Assembly: GCA_049694275.1 (NCBI GenBank)
Contig: JBAVQS010000123.1
Location: forward strand, 1 to 13,742
DNA: 13,742 bases
Source of the DNA: JBAVQS01 sp049694275
GTDB lineage: Bacteria; Chloroflexota; Anaerolineae; UBA4142; SHND01
Direction of reading: 5' to 3'
The position numbers and the translations under genes were made by a program. Each line of letters opens with the position of its first letter. The first letter of the stretch is position 1. Below the pieces are notes generated by a model. It was given only the letters and a program-made list of their open reading frames with translations, made no database searches and was not told the origin of the DNA. Below are positions 1 through 7,870 of this stretch, one piece after another.

Positions 1-2317
1 GTCAAAGGTATGGGCCAATTCGAGGAGTGTATTCAGGTCGGCTTGTTGCGCGTCCCGTTCGCCCCGCAGGTCGAATACCGCCTCGCGTCCGATGAGCGCC
101 TGCCATTGCGTTTCGCGGTCGTCTGCCGGCGCCAGTTCCAGCGCCCGGTCATAGAATTTCCGGGCTTCGAGCGCGTTCGAGGTCTGCGCCTGATCTCCGG
201 CGCGCAAGTACCAACCGACGGCGACGCTCGAATCTCCGGCGCGTTCGTAGTGCTCGCCGAGCAACCCCGCAAATTCGTCCAACCGCCGGGCGACTCGCGC
301 TTGTTCCTCTAGCCAATGAGCTGCGGCCCGGTGCAACGTTGCGCGGTCCCGTTTCAGGACGCTCTCATAGGTCACATCGCGCAAAAGGTTGTGATTAAAG
401 CTCCATTCGCTCTCGCCGGAAAAGGCGGACTCGGGCTGAAGCGCGACGAGACCACGCAGCGCGATCTGATTGAGCACCCGGATACTCTGATGCACCCCGA
501 GCGCCTCGATTCCTCTTGCCCAAAAGTTGCGACCAAAGACAGAGCCGCGCTGGAGCGCAGTTCGCTCCGCCTCGGCCAGCGCACTCAGGCGGGTCAACAG
601 GAGGTGCTGGAGCGTGGCGGGGAGCGGCGACTCTTCAAATCGTTGGGCGACAAAGCGCCAGGGATGCGCGCGGGTATCGATAATACCCCGGTCGATAAAC
701 CAGTTCACCAGTTCCTCGGCATAATAGGGTACACCTTCGGCGCGGTGGACGACGAGCGCATGTACCGTTTCTGGCATTCCCTCCACGGGTTCCAGGAGCT
801 CGCGCACCAGTTCGTGCGTAGCCTCGTCCGTTAGCGGGGTGATTGGAATGTCAAGATGGTACAACCGTTGAGCACGGAACGTCGGGTTCTCCTCGGCTGA
901 CGGTTTTGAACTGATGGAGGGTTCACGCAATGCTTCCGGCGGGTTCCATTCCGGGCGGGCGGTTGCCAGGATGAACATTCCGTTCAGTTCGGCGCTGCTT
1001 GGCGCTCCTACCTCGCGCTCCTGTTCTCTGCCCACCCCGGAATCCAGAATGACTTGCTGCAAATATTCCCACGACGAGGCATCGGTCCAATGGAGGTCTT
1101 CCAAAAGCAGCTCGACCGGTAGTTCTATCCGCAATCGCCGGATCAACTGCCGGCTGACGACAAACGCCCGCCCGCGGACTTGCTTGGGATTATTCCGCAT
1201 TGCTCCAATATAGGGGCTGTCCTTGAAGGAGAGGCCTACCAGGAGTCCCAATGCCTGCGCGGGTTCTTGCTCCTCGATCCCGGATAGCTCGCGGAAAGCG
1301 GTGAGCCACCTGGCTTCCGCCTGGCTGAGTGGTGTATCCTCTGCGATTTGAAAACGGTCAAACCAGATGCGGCGGATCAGGGCATAGGGGTGATTCTGGT
1401 CGCCGGCAAAGGCGCGGCCGCGCAGGACACGCACGGTTTCTGAGCGTAACTCGATCCAGTCACGCATCTCTTCCAGCACCCGGCTCTTGCCGATTCCCGG
1501 CTCGCCGATGAGCTGCGCCCACACCTTGCACCGATTTTCGAAAGCGTTCAAATAAGCGTTTCGCAGTTGCGCCAGTTCTTTTTCGCGTCCGACTGTATGG
1601 GTTTGGAGGCCCGCGACGCCGCGGGTGACTGTTCGGAACGGGCGCGGTTTGCTCCGGCGCACGAGATAGGTCTGAACCGCTTCGCGTTTGCCCTTGACCG
1701 TCAGCGCCGGCTGGAGGGTCACATCAAACACGCCGCGCACATAGCGGTAGGTGTCGTGCGAAATGAGGACCCCGGCGGGTGGAGCTGCCGCCTGCAAGCG
1801 GGCGGCCAGGTTCATTGCATCGCCTGTTGCCGTAAACTCGCGGTGCAGGTCGGTCCCGATCTCCCCGGTCACGATGAGGCCGGTATGAATGCCGACGCGC
1901 AGTCGTAATTCATAATCCGTAATTCGTAACTCTGAATGCTGAATTTCGAGCGCGGCGCGGATGGCGTTTTCGGGGTCGGATTCGCTCGTCTGATGGAGGC
2001 CAAAGAGGGCCAGGAGGCCATCACCAAGATATTGCGTGACCGTCCCCCCGTGATCGATAATCACGGTCGCCATCAGCGAATGGAGCTGGGAGATAATCGC
2101 GTGCCACTCTTCAGGATCGAGTTTTTCCGCGAGGGCAGTCGAGCCGACGCTCCTCGGGCGCCGCCTGTTTTTGCTGCGCCTGTAGCGCCGTGATCTTGCT
2201 CTGGAGCGGCGCGAGGGCCGTATGGACAACGGCGTCGCCGAGCAGGGAGCGCTGAGCCTCAAGGGCGGCGATCACCGATTGAATCTGTTCGATCTGTTTT
2301 TCGAGCGAGTCGGGCAT
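1..2317 (-). pseudogene. Class III nucleotidyl cyclase / AAA ATPase / TPR regulator, frameshifted, 3' end outside window
   Basis: The reading starts at the ATG at 2317 (MPDSLEKQ) with a coiled-coil-like leader, then breaks near 2146-2149 after APEERR. From VGSTALAEKLD onward the frame is open without a stop down to base 1. The second frame shows a class III cyclase domain (YLGDGLLALFG, TATGDAMNLAARL), a Walker A GEPGIGKS at 1483-1506, a Walker B-like ELLLEDLHWTD near 1081-1125, and TPR-like helices to the window edge. In the family the break point should carry ERRxVTVLFADVVGST. The part with the first catalytic Asp is missing, so cNMP synthesis is unlikely even if the frame were repaired. GGAGAGG precedes the ATG. 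The N-terminal leader style suggests Chloroflexota. An internal start, for example ATG at 2073, could still give an AAA-TPR protein. An assembly error is possible, but a deletion of about 32 bp is not a typical one. Confidence 0.85.
1903..1944. repeat. Six-unit 7-bp tandem repeat inside the cyclase domain
   Basis: Six consecutive heptamers in perfect register read, on the plus strand: TCGTAAT, TCATAAT, CCGTAAT, TCGTAAC, TCTGAAT, GCTGAAT. The tract is 42 bp, so it keeps the frame, and it encodes residues around HSELRITDYEL between the GDG motif and the RVGIHTG strand of the cyclase domain. A gain or loss of one unit would shift the frame. Confidence 0.8.
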
Positions 2318-2353
2318 AACCTCTCCGGAGGCAATCCATGAGACGACGATGCC

Positions 2354-2382
2354 ATTCTAGCGGTTAGCAAATGGGTTGTCAA
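2354..2382 (-). promoter_or_regulatory. Sigma-70-type promoter of the cyclase gene
   Basis: On the minus strand TTGACA (2382-2377) is followed after exactly 17 bases by TAGAAT (2359-2354). The expected transcript start is near 2347, giving a leader of about 30 nt that ends in GGAGAGG and the ATG at 2317. The -35 box matches consensus at 6 of 6 positions and the -10 at 5 of 6. Confidence 0.75.
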
Positions 2383-2403
2383 TATCTGGCGCAAGGAAGG
2401 GTA

Positions 2404-2423
2404 TTCGTGATAAATTTCACGAA
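2404..2423. promoter_or_regulatory. CRP/FNR-type palindrome 1 (TTCGTGA-N6-TCACGAA)
   Basis: A perfect 7-bp inverted repeat around a 6-bp spacer contains the TGA-N6-TCA core common to CRP- and FNR-family operators; the CRP consensus is TGTGA-N6-TCACA. Its centre is about 66 bp upstream of the predicted cyclase start and about 84 bp upstream of the predicted hydrogenase start, so it could act on either promoter. The cNMP-fold protein of the operon has no HTH, so the binding protein would be encoded elsewhere. Confidence 0.65.
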
Positions 2424-2443
2424 AAAGTTACTTTTTTGGACCG

Positions 2444-2461
2444 TCCTGATACCATTCAGGA
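2444..2461. promoter_or_regulatory. CRP/FNR-type palindrome 2 (TCCTGA-N6-TCAGGA)
   Basis: A perfect 6-bp inverted repeat with a 6-bp spacer has the same TGA-N6-TCA core as palindrome 1 and lies exactly 39 bp from it. The centre is about 45 bp upstream of the start predicted from TATAAT at 2486-2491, close to the -41.5 position of class II activator sites. It covers the region where a -35 box would be expected and is not seen. Confidence 0.6.
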
Positions 2462-2485
2462 ACCAAATTGTCATCTTTTTCTCTC

Positions 2486-2491
2486 TATAAT
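2486..2491 (+). promoter_or_regulatory. -10 element (TATAAT) of the hydrogenase operon
   Basis: A consensus TATAAT lies about 90 bp upstream of the first hydrogenase gene. At 17-bp spacing the -35 position reads CCAAAT, a poor match. A TTGTCA at 2468-2473 is only 12 bp away, too close for a normal promoter. A good -10 without a -35 and with a dyad just upstream fits an activator-dependent promoter; that reading is an inference. Confidence 0.55.
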
Positions 2492-2583
2492 GCGACAAGT
2501 GATGGACAAGTTGGTTGCGCATCGGTCCATCCTGCAAGCTCCTCAAAGGATGCACAAGCTAGGAACAAGAGAGGCATAGAGAC

Positions 2584-3741
2584 ATGACTCGTTCATCCCT
2601 TCCTTTGGGAACACCGGTCGTGGTCCAGCCGGCTGACCTTCAGAAATTGTTCGATGTCCTACGGGCGCGTGGCTATCGCGTGATTGGCCCGACTCGCCGC
2701 GAAGGCGCGATCGTACATGACGAGCTGACAAGCAGCGCAGAGCTTCCTGTCGGTTGGACGGATGTTCAGGATAACGGCAAGTATCGTCTTGAACGGCGAA
2801 CGGACAATGCGCTTTTTGGATTCAATAATAGTTCGGATGCCTGGAAACGCTATTTGAATCCTCCCGAGCAACGCGTCTGGCAAGCCCAGTTACAGGATGG
2901 CGCCTTCCAGGCGTTCGACCTCGTCGACGAGCCGGTCGTTGCCGACAAACTCGCGTTGATGGGCGTGCGCCCCTGTGACCTGCGGGCCATTGCGGCCCAG
3001 GACCGGGTCTTGCTCGGAAGCACATTTGTAGACCCGGCGTACAAGGCGCGGCGCGAAAATATTTTTATCGTTGCGGTCAATTGCAGCCAGGCGAGCGGTT
3101 CTTGTTTTTGCACCTCGTTCCAGACCGGACCAAAAGCTAAATCCGGTTATGACCTGGTGCTCACCGAAGTGATTCAAGACGAACGGCATTTTCTCGTACT
3201 TCGCACGGGCACGGAGGTGGGGGACGATGTGATCGCCGAGGTTCCCCATCAGGTCGCAGGTCCGGCCGATTTGATGGCGGCTGTGAATGTGGTGGACCGC
3301 ACCGCCGGCCAGATTCGCCGCCGGCTCGAAATCGATGGGCTCGCCGAGTTAGTCCTCAAAAGTTACGAGAATCCGATGTGGGATCAGGTCGCAGCGCGGT
3401 GCATGTCTTGCGGCAATTGTACGTTGGTCTGCCCAACCTGTTTCTGCTCGAATATCGAGGACACCACCGATCTCGCCGGCACGCGCGCCGAACGGTGGCG
3501 CAAGTGGGATTCCTGCTTTAACCTCGAGTTTTCCTATATTCACGGCGGCAGTATCCGCACCTCCATCTATGCGCGCTATCGGCAGTGGATGACACACAAG
3601 CTGGCAACCTTTGGCGCCCAGTTTGGTACGCCCGGCTGTGTGGGGTGTGGACGCTGCATTACCTGGTGTCCTGCCGGGATTGACATTACCGAACAGGCCC
3701 GTTTGCTGCAAGAAGGGGTTACAAGAGGAGAGCCAGCATGA
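2584..3741 (+). CDS. hydB: [NiFe]-hydrogenase beta subunit (group 3b type), Fe-S electron transfer
   Basis: 385 aa, cytoplasmic, no signal peptide. The C-terminal third carries two ferredoxin-like 4Fe-4S motifs: C273-x2-C276-x2-C279-x3-C283-P, followed by C286 and C288, and C352-x2-C355-x2-C358-x3-C362-P. A further cysteine-rich patch (NCSQ...CFC) lies near the middle. This arrangement is that of the HydB/HyhB subunit of soluble NAD(P)-linked hydrogenases and of anaerobic sulfite reductase subunit A, and the neighbours decide for hydrogenase. By family knowledge it passes electrons between the small subunit and the flavin subunit. GAGAGG lies 9 bp before the ATG. It is the first gene of a packed operon; its stop overlaps the next start as ATGA. 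Confidence 0.92.
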   Translation: MTRSSLPLGTPVVVQPADLQKLFDVLRARGYRVIGPTRREGAIVHDELTSSAELPVGWTDVQDNGKYRLERRTDNALFGFNNSSDAWKRYLNPPEQRVWQAQLQDGAFQAFDLVDEPVVADKLALMGVRPCDLRAIAAQDRVLLGSTFVDPAYKARRENIFIVAVNCSQASGSCFCTSFQTGPKAKSGYDLVLTEVIQDERHFLVLRTGTEVGDDVIAEVPHQVAGPADLMAAVNVVDRTAGQIRRRLEIDGLAELVLKSYENPMWDQVAARCMSCGNCTLVCPTCFCSNIEDTTDLAGTRAERWRKWDSCFNLEFSYIHGGSIRTSIYARYRQWMTHKLATFGAQFGTPGCVGCGRCITWCPAGIDITEQARLLQEGVTRGEPA

Positions 3742-4202
3742 AGACGCTAGAACCGATTCTCCGCGAGCATCCATATTTCAAGGATCTGGAGCCGCGGTTT
3801 CTCGAACTTTTGGTGGGCTGCGCCACGAATGTCGTCTACAAACCCGACACCTTTATTTGCCATGAAGGCGAGGCGGCCAACCAGTTCTATATCATCCGGC
3901 AGGGGCAGGTTTCACTCGAGATCTATGCGCCCGGTCGCGGCCCGATTGTTCTCCAAACTCTGGGCGCCGGAGACATTCTCGGTTGGTCGTGGTTGATTCC
4001 ACCTTATCGTTGGCATTCGGATGCGCGGGCGCTCGAGCAGACGCGGGCTATTGCCCTCGACGGGGAATGCCTGCGCATGAAATGCAACGCCGACCACGAC
4101 CTCGGGTACGAGCTGCTCAAACGCTTTTCCAACGTCATCGTTGCCAGCCTCGAGGCCGCCCGGTTCCAACTGATCGACGTCTATGGCGCGGTGCCGGCTT
4201 GA
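3738..4202 (+). CDS. Stand-alone cyclic-nucleotide-binding-fold protein, no HTH
   Basis: 154 aa with the CRP/FNR effector-domain fold: an N-terminal helix (PYFKDLEPRFLELL), the beta-roll (FICHEGEAANQFYIIRQGQVSLEI) described here by its positions 39-62, and a C-terminal helix ending near residue 150. No helix-turn-helix follows, so it should not bind DNA. The phosphate-binding cassette is unusual: where cAMP binders have GE...RTA, this one has G82-WSWLIPPYRWHSDAR97, with Trp in place of the glutamate and of the arginine. Classical cAMP binding is therefore doubtful. Similar proteins with a GWSWL motif occur beside group 3b hydrogenases (recalled, not searched), which suggests a role tied to the enzyme. 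AGAGGAG precedes the ATG and the start overlaps the hydB stop by 4 bp. Confidence 0.88.
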   Translation: MKTLEPILREHPYFKDLEPRFLELLVGCATNVVYKPDTFICHEGEAANQFYIIRQGQVSLEIYAPGRGPIVLQTLGAGDILGWSWLIPPYRWHSDARALEQTRAIALDGECLRMKCNADHDLGYELLKRFSNVIVASLEAARFQLIDVYGAVPA

Positions 4203-4214
4203 GGGGATTGTGAT

Positions 4215-5054
4215 ATGAGCGATATAACTCGAAATCCGATGCACAGCTCGCCGTACCGGATCGAGACGGTGCGGCAGGAAACGCATGATACCTTTACGCT
4301 GGAACTGGTCTCGGCGAATGGTTCGGACGGGGTCTCTTTTGCGCCTGGACAGTTCAACATGTTGTATATCTTTGGCGCGGGCGAAATTCCCATCTCGATC
4401 AGTGGCGACCCGACCAGTCACGAACGGCTGGTGCACACGACGCGCGAAGTGGGCGCGGTCACTCACGCCATGCGGCAGCTCCGGCGCGGCGACATGATTG
4501 GTGTGCGCGGCCCCTATGGCACCTCCTGGCCGATCAAGGAGGCTGAGGGGAAGGATATTGTCATTGTCACCGGCGGCATCGGGTTGGCCCCGCTGCGCCC
4601 GGCGCTATACGGGCTCATCTCCGAGCGCCAAAAGTATGGCAAGATTGTCCTGCTGTATGGGGCGCGCACTCCCGACGAAATTCTCTATCAACGCGAGCTG
4701 GCCCAATGGCGCGCCAAGTTCGACCTGGAGGTCTATGTCACGGTCGATCGCGCGATGGGTGGCTGGCGGGGCAATGTCGGCGTCGTCACGACGCTGATTC
4801 CCAAAGCTCCCTTTGACCCGAGTAGCACGCTGGCCTTTGTCTGTGGGCCTGAGATCATGATGCGCTATACCGTGTTGGAACTGAACAAGCGCGGCGTGCA
4901 TGGTGAAAACATCCATATCTCGATGGAACGCAACATGAAGTGTGGAATCGGCTTTTGCGGACACTGCCAGTTTGGCGGGGTCTTTGTATGCAAAGATGGG
5001 CCGGTATTTCGATATGACCAGGTACGGGACCTGGTCGAAAAGCGGGAGGTGTGA
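4215..5054 (+). CDS. hydG: [NiFe]-hydrogenase gamma subunit, FAD/NAD(P)-binding
   Basis: 279 aa of the ferredoxin-NADP reductase / PyrK type. A beta-barrel FAD domain (about residues 10-105, with GQFNML and PISIS) is followed by a nucleotide-binding domain with G120-GIGLAPLR. A C-terminal 2Fe-2S site follows: C243-x4-C248-x2-C251-x7-C259. In group 3b enzymes this subunit exchanges electrons between the Fe-S chain and NAD(P)H in the cytoplasm. Whether NADH or NADPH is preferred cannot be read from the sequence here. GAGGGG lies 8 bp before the ATG. The gene starts 12 bp after the cNMP-fold gene, and its stop lies 2 bp before the delta subunit start. Confidence 0.93.
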   Translation: MSDITRNPMHSSPYRIETVRQETHDTFTLELVSANGSDGVSFAPGQFNMLYIFGAGEIPISISGDPTSHERLVHTTREVGAVTHAMRQLRRGDMIGVRGPYGTSWPIKEAEGKDIVIVTGGIGLAPLRPALYGLISERQKYGKIVLLYGARTPDEILYQRELAQWRAKFDLEVYVTVDRAMGGWRGNVGVVTTLIPKAPFDPSSTLAFVCGPEIMMRYTVLELNKRGVHGENIHISMERNMKCGIGFCGHCQFGGVFVCKDGPVFRYDQVRDLVEKREV

Positions 5055-5056
5055 GC

Positions 5057-5836
5057 ATGGCGCGCAAAACGAAACCCAGGGTGGCCGTCTGGAAATTTGC
5101 CTCCTGCGATGGCTGCCAGTTGAGCCTGCTCGACTGTGAGGATGAGCTGCTCGCCGTGGCTGGCGCAATCGAGATTGCCAATTTTGTCGAGGCATCTCGC
5201 GCCGTCGTCAAGGGGCCGTACGATGTGTCGCTGGTCGAAGGCTCGATTACAACCCCGCACGACGAGGAGCGGATTCACATGGTGCGCCGCACCAGCAAGG
5301 TGCTCATTACGCTCGGCGCGTGCGCGACGGCCGGGGGCATCCAGGCGCTGCGCAACTTTGCCGATGTGAGCAAATACATCTCGCTCGTCTATGCCTCGCC
5401 GCAATACATCCAGACGCTCAACAAGTCCACCCCGATCAACGACCACGTGTTTGTGGATTATGAACTGCGCGGGTGTCCTATCAGCAAAGCGCAGCTCCTC
5501 GAAGTGCTGAGCGCCTACCTGTTCGGGCGCAAGCCGAATCTGCCCCGGTATAGCGTCTGCGCCGAGTGCAAGCGGCGTGGAACCCCGTGTGTGATGGTGT
5601 CGCAGGGCACCCCCTGTCTCGGCCCTGTGACGCAAGCAGGATGCGGGGGACTCTGCCCATCTTTTCAGCGCGGCTGTTTTGGCTGTTTTGGTCCCAAGGA
5701 ATCGCCCAACACGGAATCCCTGAGCGCCGTTTGGGGCAAGCTGGGCGTCAAGGATGAGGATATTGTCCGGGCCTATCGGAGTTTCAATGCCTATGCCGAA
5801 GCGTTCCGCAAAGAGAGTGAAGCCTATGAAAGGTAA
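5057..5836 (+). CDS. hydD: [NiFe]-hydrogenase delta (small) subunit, Fe-S
   Basis: 259 aa without a twin-arginine signal, as expected for a cytoplasmic enzyme. Proximal-cluster ligands are visible at C17-DG-C20, in GAC89ATAGG and in the GCP motif after VDYELR. The C-terminal part has further cysteines (CAECKRRGTPC, then C...CGGLCPSFQRGCFGCFGP) for medial and distal clusters. It carries electrons away from the NiFe site. GGGAGGTG, 7-8 bp upstream, supports the ATG at 5057 over the GTG at 5051, which overlaps the hydG stop. The end overlaps the large-subunit start by 11 bp. Confidence 0.93.
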   Translation: MARKTKPRVAVWKFASCDGCQLSLLDCEDELLAVAGAIEIANFVEASRAVVKGPYDVSLVEGSITTPHDEERIHMVRRTSKVLITLGACATAGGIQALRNFADVSKYISLVYASPQYIQTLNKSTPINDHVFVDYELRGCPISKAQLLEVLSAYLFGRKPNLPRYSVCAECKRRGTPCVMVSQGTPCLGPVTQAGCGGLCPSFQRGCFGCFGPKESPNTESLSAVWGKLGVKDEDIVRAYRSFNAYAEAFRKESEAYER

Positions 5837-7238
5837 AGCGAGCACGGCGAGCACAGCGAGCATAGCGACCACCGCGAGCACAACGGGGACAACCAGAGTC
5901 GCCGGTCCGGCGAGCGCGGCGAAAAAATCAAGCGGCGCCCACCGCGCGGCGCGCACGAGCACGATCAAGGTCGATTACCTCGCGCGGGTTGAAGGGGAAG
6001 GCGCCCTCTTTGTCAAGATCAAGGACAAGCAGGTGCAGGAGGTCCAGTTCAAGATTTTCGAGCCGCCCCGCTTTTTCGAGGCGTTCCTGCGCGGCCGCCG
6101 CTTTAGCGAGGCGCCCGATATCACGGCTCGCATCTGCGGCATCTGTCCGGTGGCTTATCAGATGAGCTCCATCCACGCGATGGAGGATGCGTGCGGCGTC
6201 AAGATCGAGGGGCCGATCCGTGAGCTGCGGCGGTTGCTCTATTGTGGAGAATGGATCGAGAGTCATGCGCTCCATGTCTATTTGCTCCACGCGCCGGATT
6301 TCCTCGGCTATGAGGACGCGATTCGCCTGGCCAAGGATTATCCCGACGTGGTCACGCGTGCGCTCCAATTAAAAAAGATCGGGAACGAGCTGGTGACGCT
6401 CGTCGGCGGGCGCGAGATTCACCCGGTCAATGTGCGAGTGGGGGGCTTTTATCGAGCCCCGACCAAAAGTGAGCTCGGCGCGATCGTCGACCGGCTCAAG
6501 TGGGCGCGTGACGCGGCCATCGAGACAGTCCGGCTGGTTGCCAAATTTCCATTTCCCGATTTCGAGCCGGATTACGAATTTGTCGCGCTCCGGCATCCGA
6601 ACGAATACCCGATCAACGAGGGGCGGCTCGTGTCGAGCAAGGGGCTGGACATTTCGGTGCGCGAGTACGAGAACTATTTTACCGAAGAGCACGTTCCTTA
6701 CGCGAATGCCCTGCACTCGACGCTCAAGAATCACAGCATCTATTTCGTCGGCCCGCTCGCGCGCTACAGCCTGAACTTTGACCGGCTGTCGCCGACGGCG
6801 CAGCAGGTGGCGCAGGAGGTCGGGTTGGGGCCAACCTGTTCCAACCCATTCAAGAGCATTATCGTGCGGAGCGTCGAGACTGTGTATGCGTGTGAGGAGG
6901 CGTTACGCATTATCGAGGCGTACGAGCGGCCTGAAAAACCGTACGTTGAGGTCGAGCCGCGGGCCGGCGTCGGCTTTGCCTGCACCGAAGCGCCGCGCGG
7001 CATCCTCTATCACCGTTACCGGCTGGACCCGGACGGCCTGATCCGGGAAGCCAAGATCGTCCCGCCGACTGCGCAAAACCAAAAGGTGATTGAGCGCGAC
7101 CTGGCGCAGTACATCCCGCGACACCTCGATCTGCCGACCGACAAACTGACCTGGCAGTGCGAGCAGGCGATCCGCAACTATGACCCGTGCATCTCGTGCG
7201 CGACTCATTTTCTCAAACTGACGGTGGAACGAGAATAA
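5826..7238 (+). CDS. hydA: [NiFe]-hydrogenase alpha (large) subunit, catalytic
   Basis: 470 aa. The four nickel-iron cysteines are present: RIC104GIC107PVAYQ near the N-terminus and DPC455ISC458ATH461 at the C-terminus. The nine residues after H461 (FLKLTVERE) are the expected peptide removed by the maturation protease. It catalyses reversible H2 oxidation. The family core begins near IKVDYLARVEGEG, so about 45 N-terminal residues are an Ala/Ser/Thr-rich extension, partly encoded by a 9-bp tandem repeat. The ATG at 5826, preceded by GAGAGTGA, is preferred: longer in-frame starts (5754, 5790) would lie deep inside hydD and add no homologous sequence. A later start is possible but none is evident before the core. 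Confidence 0.94.
   Translation: MKGKASTASTASIATTASTTGTTRVAGPASAAKKSSGAHRAARTSTIKVDYLARVEGEGALFVKIKDKQVQEVQFKIFEPPRFFEAFLRGRRFSEAPDITARICGICPVAYQMSSIHAMEDACGVKIEGPIRELRRLLYCGEWIESHALHVYLLHAPDFLGYEDAIRLAKDYPDVVTRALQLKKIGNELVTLVGGREIHPVNVRVGGFYRAPTKSELGAIVDRLKWARDAAIETVRLVAKFPFPDFEPDYEFVALRHPNEYPINEGRLVSSKGLDISVREYENYFTEEHVPYANALHSTLKNHSIYFVGPLARYSLNFDRLSPTAQQVAQEVGLGPTCSNPFKSIIVRSVETVYACEEALRIIEAYERPEKPYVEVEPRAGVGFACTEAPRGILYHRYRLDPDGLIREAKIVPPTAQNQKVIERDLAQYIPRHLDLPTDKLTWQCEQAIRNYDPCISCATHFLKLTVERE
5838..5882 (+). repeat. 9-bp tandem repeat, five units, at the start of hydA
   Basis: Five 9-bp units (GCGAGCACG, GCGAGCACA, GCGAGCATA, GCGACCACC, GCGAGCACA) start 2 bp after the hydD stop codon. 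They encode AST-AST-ASI-ATT-AST. The unit is a multiple of three, so expansion or loss keeps the hydA frame. Confidence 0.85.
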
Positions 7239-7774
7239 TGTCGGATACCGCCGCAAACGGGTCCAGACTGCCGAATATGCTCATCATCGGCATCGGCAAT
7301 CCGGACCGCAGCGATGATGGCGTGGGCCTGGCCGTTGCTCGAGCGCTGGCCGCCAAGAATTTGCCCAACACGACGGTCGTAGAAGCGCGCGGCGACGGCG
7401 CGACGCTCGGCGAGGTGTGGAAGAGAGAGGACCACGTCATCATCGTCGATGCCATGTGCTCGGGCGCGCCGCCCGGCGCCATCCGGCGTTTCGACGCGCA
7501 CGAGGTACAAGTTCCCCTGGACCGGTTTCGGTGTTCTTCTCATACCTTTGGCGTGGGCGAGGCGATCGAGCTGGCCCGGAGCTTGAATCGTTTGCCCGCG
7601 CACATGATCCTCGTAGGCATCGAGGGCAAGAACTTTGATGTCGGCCTGGGAATCTCTCGCCAGGTCGTCATCGCCGCGCGCCAGGTGGTCGCCGAGATTG
7701 CCCGGGAGATACGCAGCGCGCAGCCCCGGCGGTCGCGGGCGCGGACGCGATCCAGTGCCCCCGTTTCTGTCTGA
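7238..7774 (+). CDS. Hydrogenase maturation endopeptidase, HycI/HyaD family
   Basis: 178 aa. The family motifs are in order: GIGNPDRSDDGVG (residues 18-30), VDA with D71, and SSHTFGVGEAIELA with H102. These supply the Asp/Glu, Asp and His that bind the nickel of the precursor in HycI/HybD. It should cut the large subunit after H461. The start overlaps the hydA stop by one base (TAATG). The longer in-frame start at 7187 would lie within hydA and precedes the family core. The Arg/Ser-rich tail after about residue 160 is not part of the usual family core. It is the last gene of the operon, before a hairpin terminator. Confidence 0.9.
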   Translation: MSDTAANGSRLPNMLIIGIGNPDRSDDGVGLAVARALAAKNLPNTTVVEARGDGATLGEVWKREDHVIIVDAMCSGAPPGAIRRFDAHEVQVPLDRFRCSSHTFGVGEAIELARSLNRLPAHMILVGIEGKNFDVGLGISRQVVIAARQVVAEIAREIRSAQPRRSRARTRSSAPVSV

Positions 7775-7824
7775 GCAAGTGTACAGTTTTGGCGAGAGAC
7801 CATCTACCTTTCGCAGTCCGGTTG

Positions 7825-7859
7825 GCGGGTCGTATGCGAGTGCGATCCGCTGTTTTTTT
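7825..7859 (+). terminator. Rho-independent terminator of the hydrogenase operon
   Basis: GCGGGTCG (7825-7832) pairs with CGATCCGC (7843-7850) as an 8-bp stem with one G-U pair and a 10-nt loop. A run of seven T follows (7853-7859). It lies 50 bp after the protease stop. Confidence 0.75.
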
Positions 7860-7870
7860 GATGTGAATGA

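Noticed and set aside
316..834. Plus-strand open frame of 172 codons
   Set aside because: It lies opposite the open minus-strand cyclase/AAA/TPR frame, which has clear family motifs; its own sequence resembles nothing and it has no ribosome site.
1903..1944. Heptamer array and the 9-bp array as CRISPR
   Set aside because: The units are contiguous, without spacers, and lie inside coding frames; no cas gene is present.
2468..2491. TTGTCA / TATAAT as a standard promoter
   Set aside because: The spacer is only 12 bp, too short for a normal sigma-70 promoter; only the -10 element was kept.
5754..5825. Longer start for the hydrogenase large subunit
   Set aside because: It would overlap hydD by over 80 bp and add residues without family similarity; the ATG at 5826 has a ribosome site and a short overlap.
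4865..5968. Minus-strand open frame of 367 codons across hydG, hydD and hydA
   Set aside because: It is a shadow in GC-rich DNA opposite three well-recognised hydrogenase genes with intact cofactor motifs.
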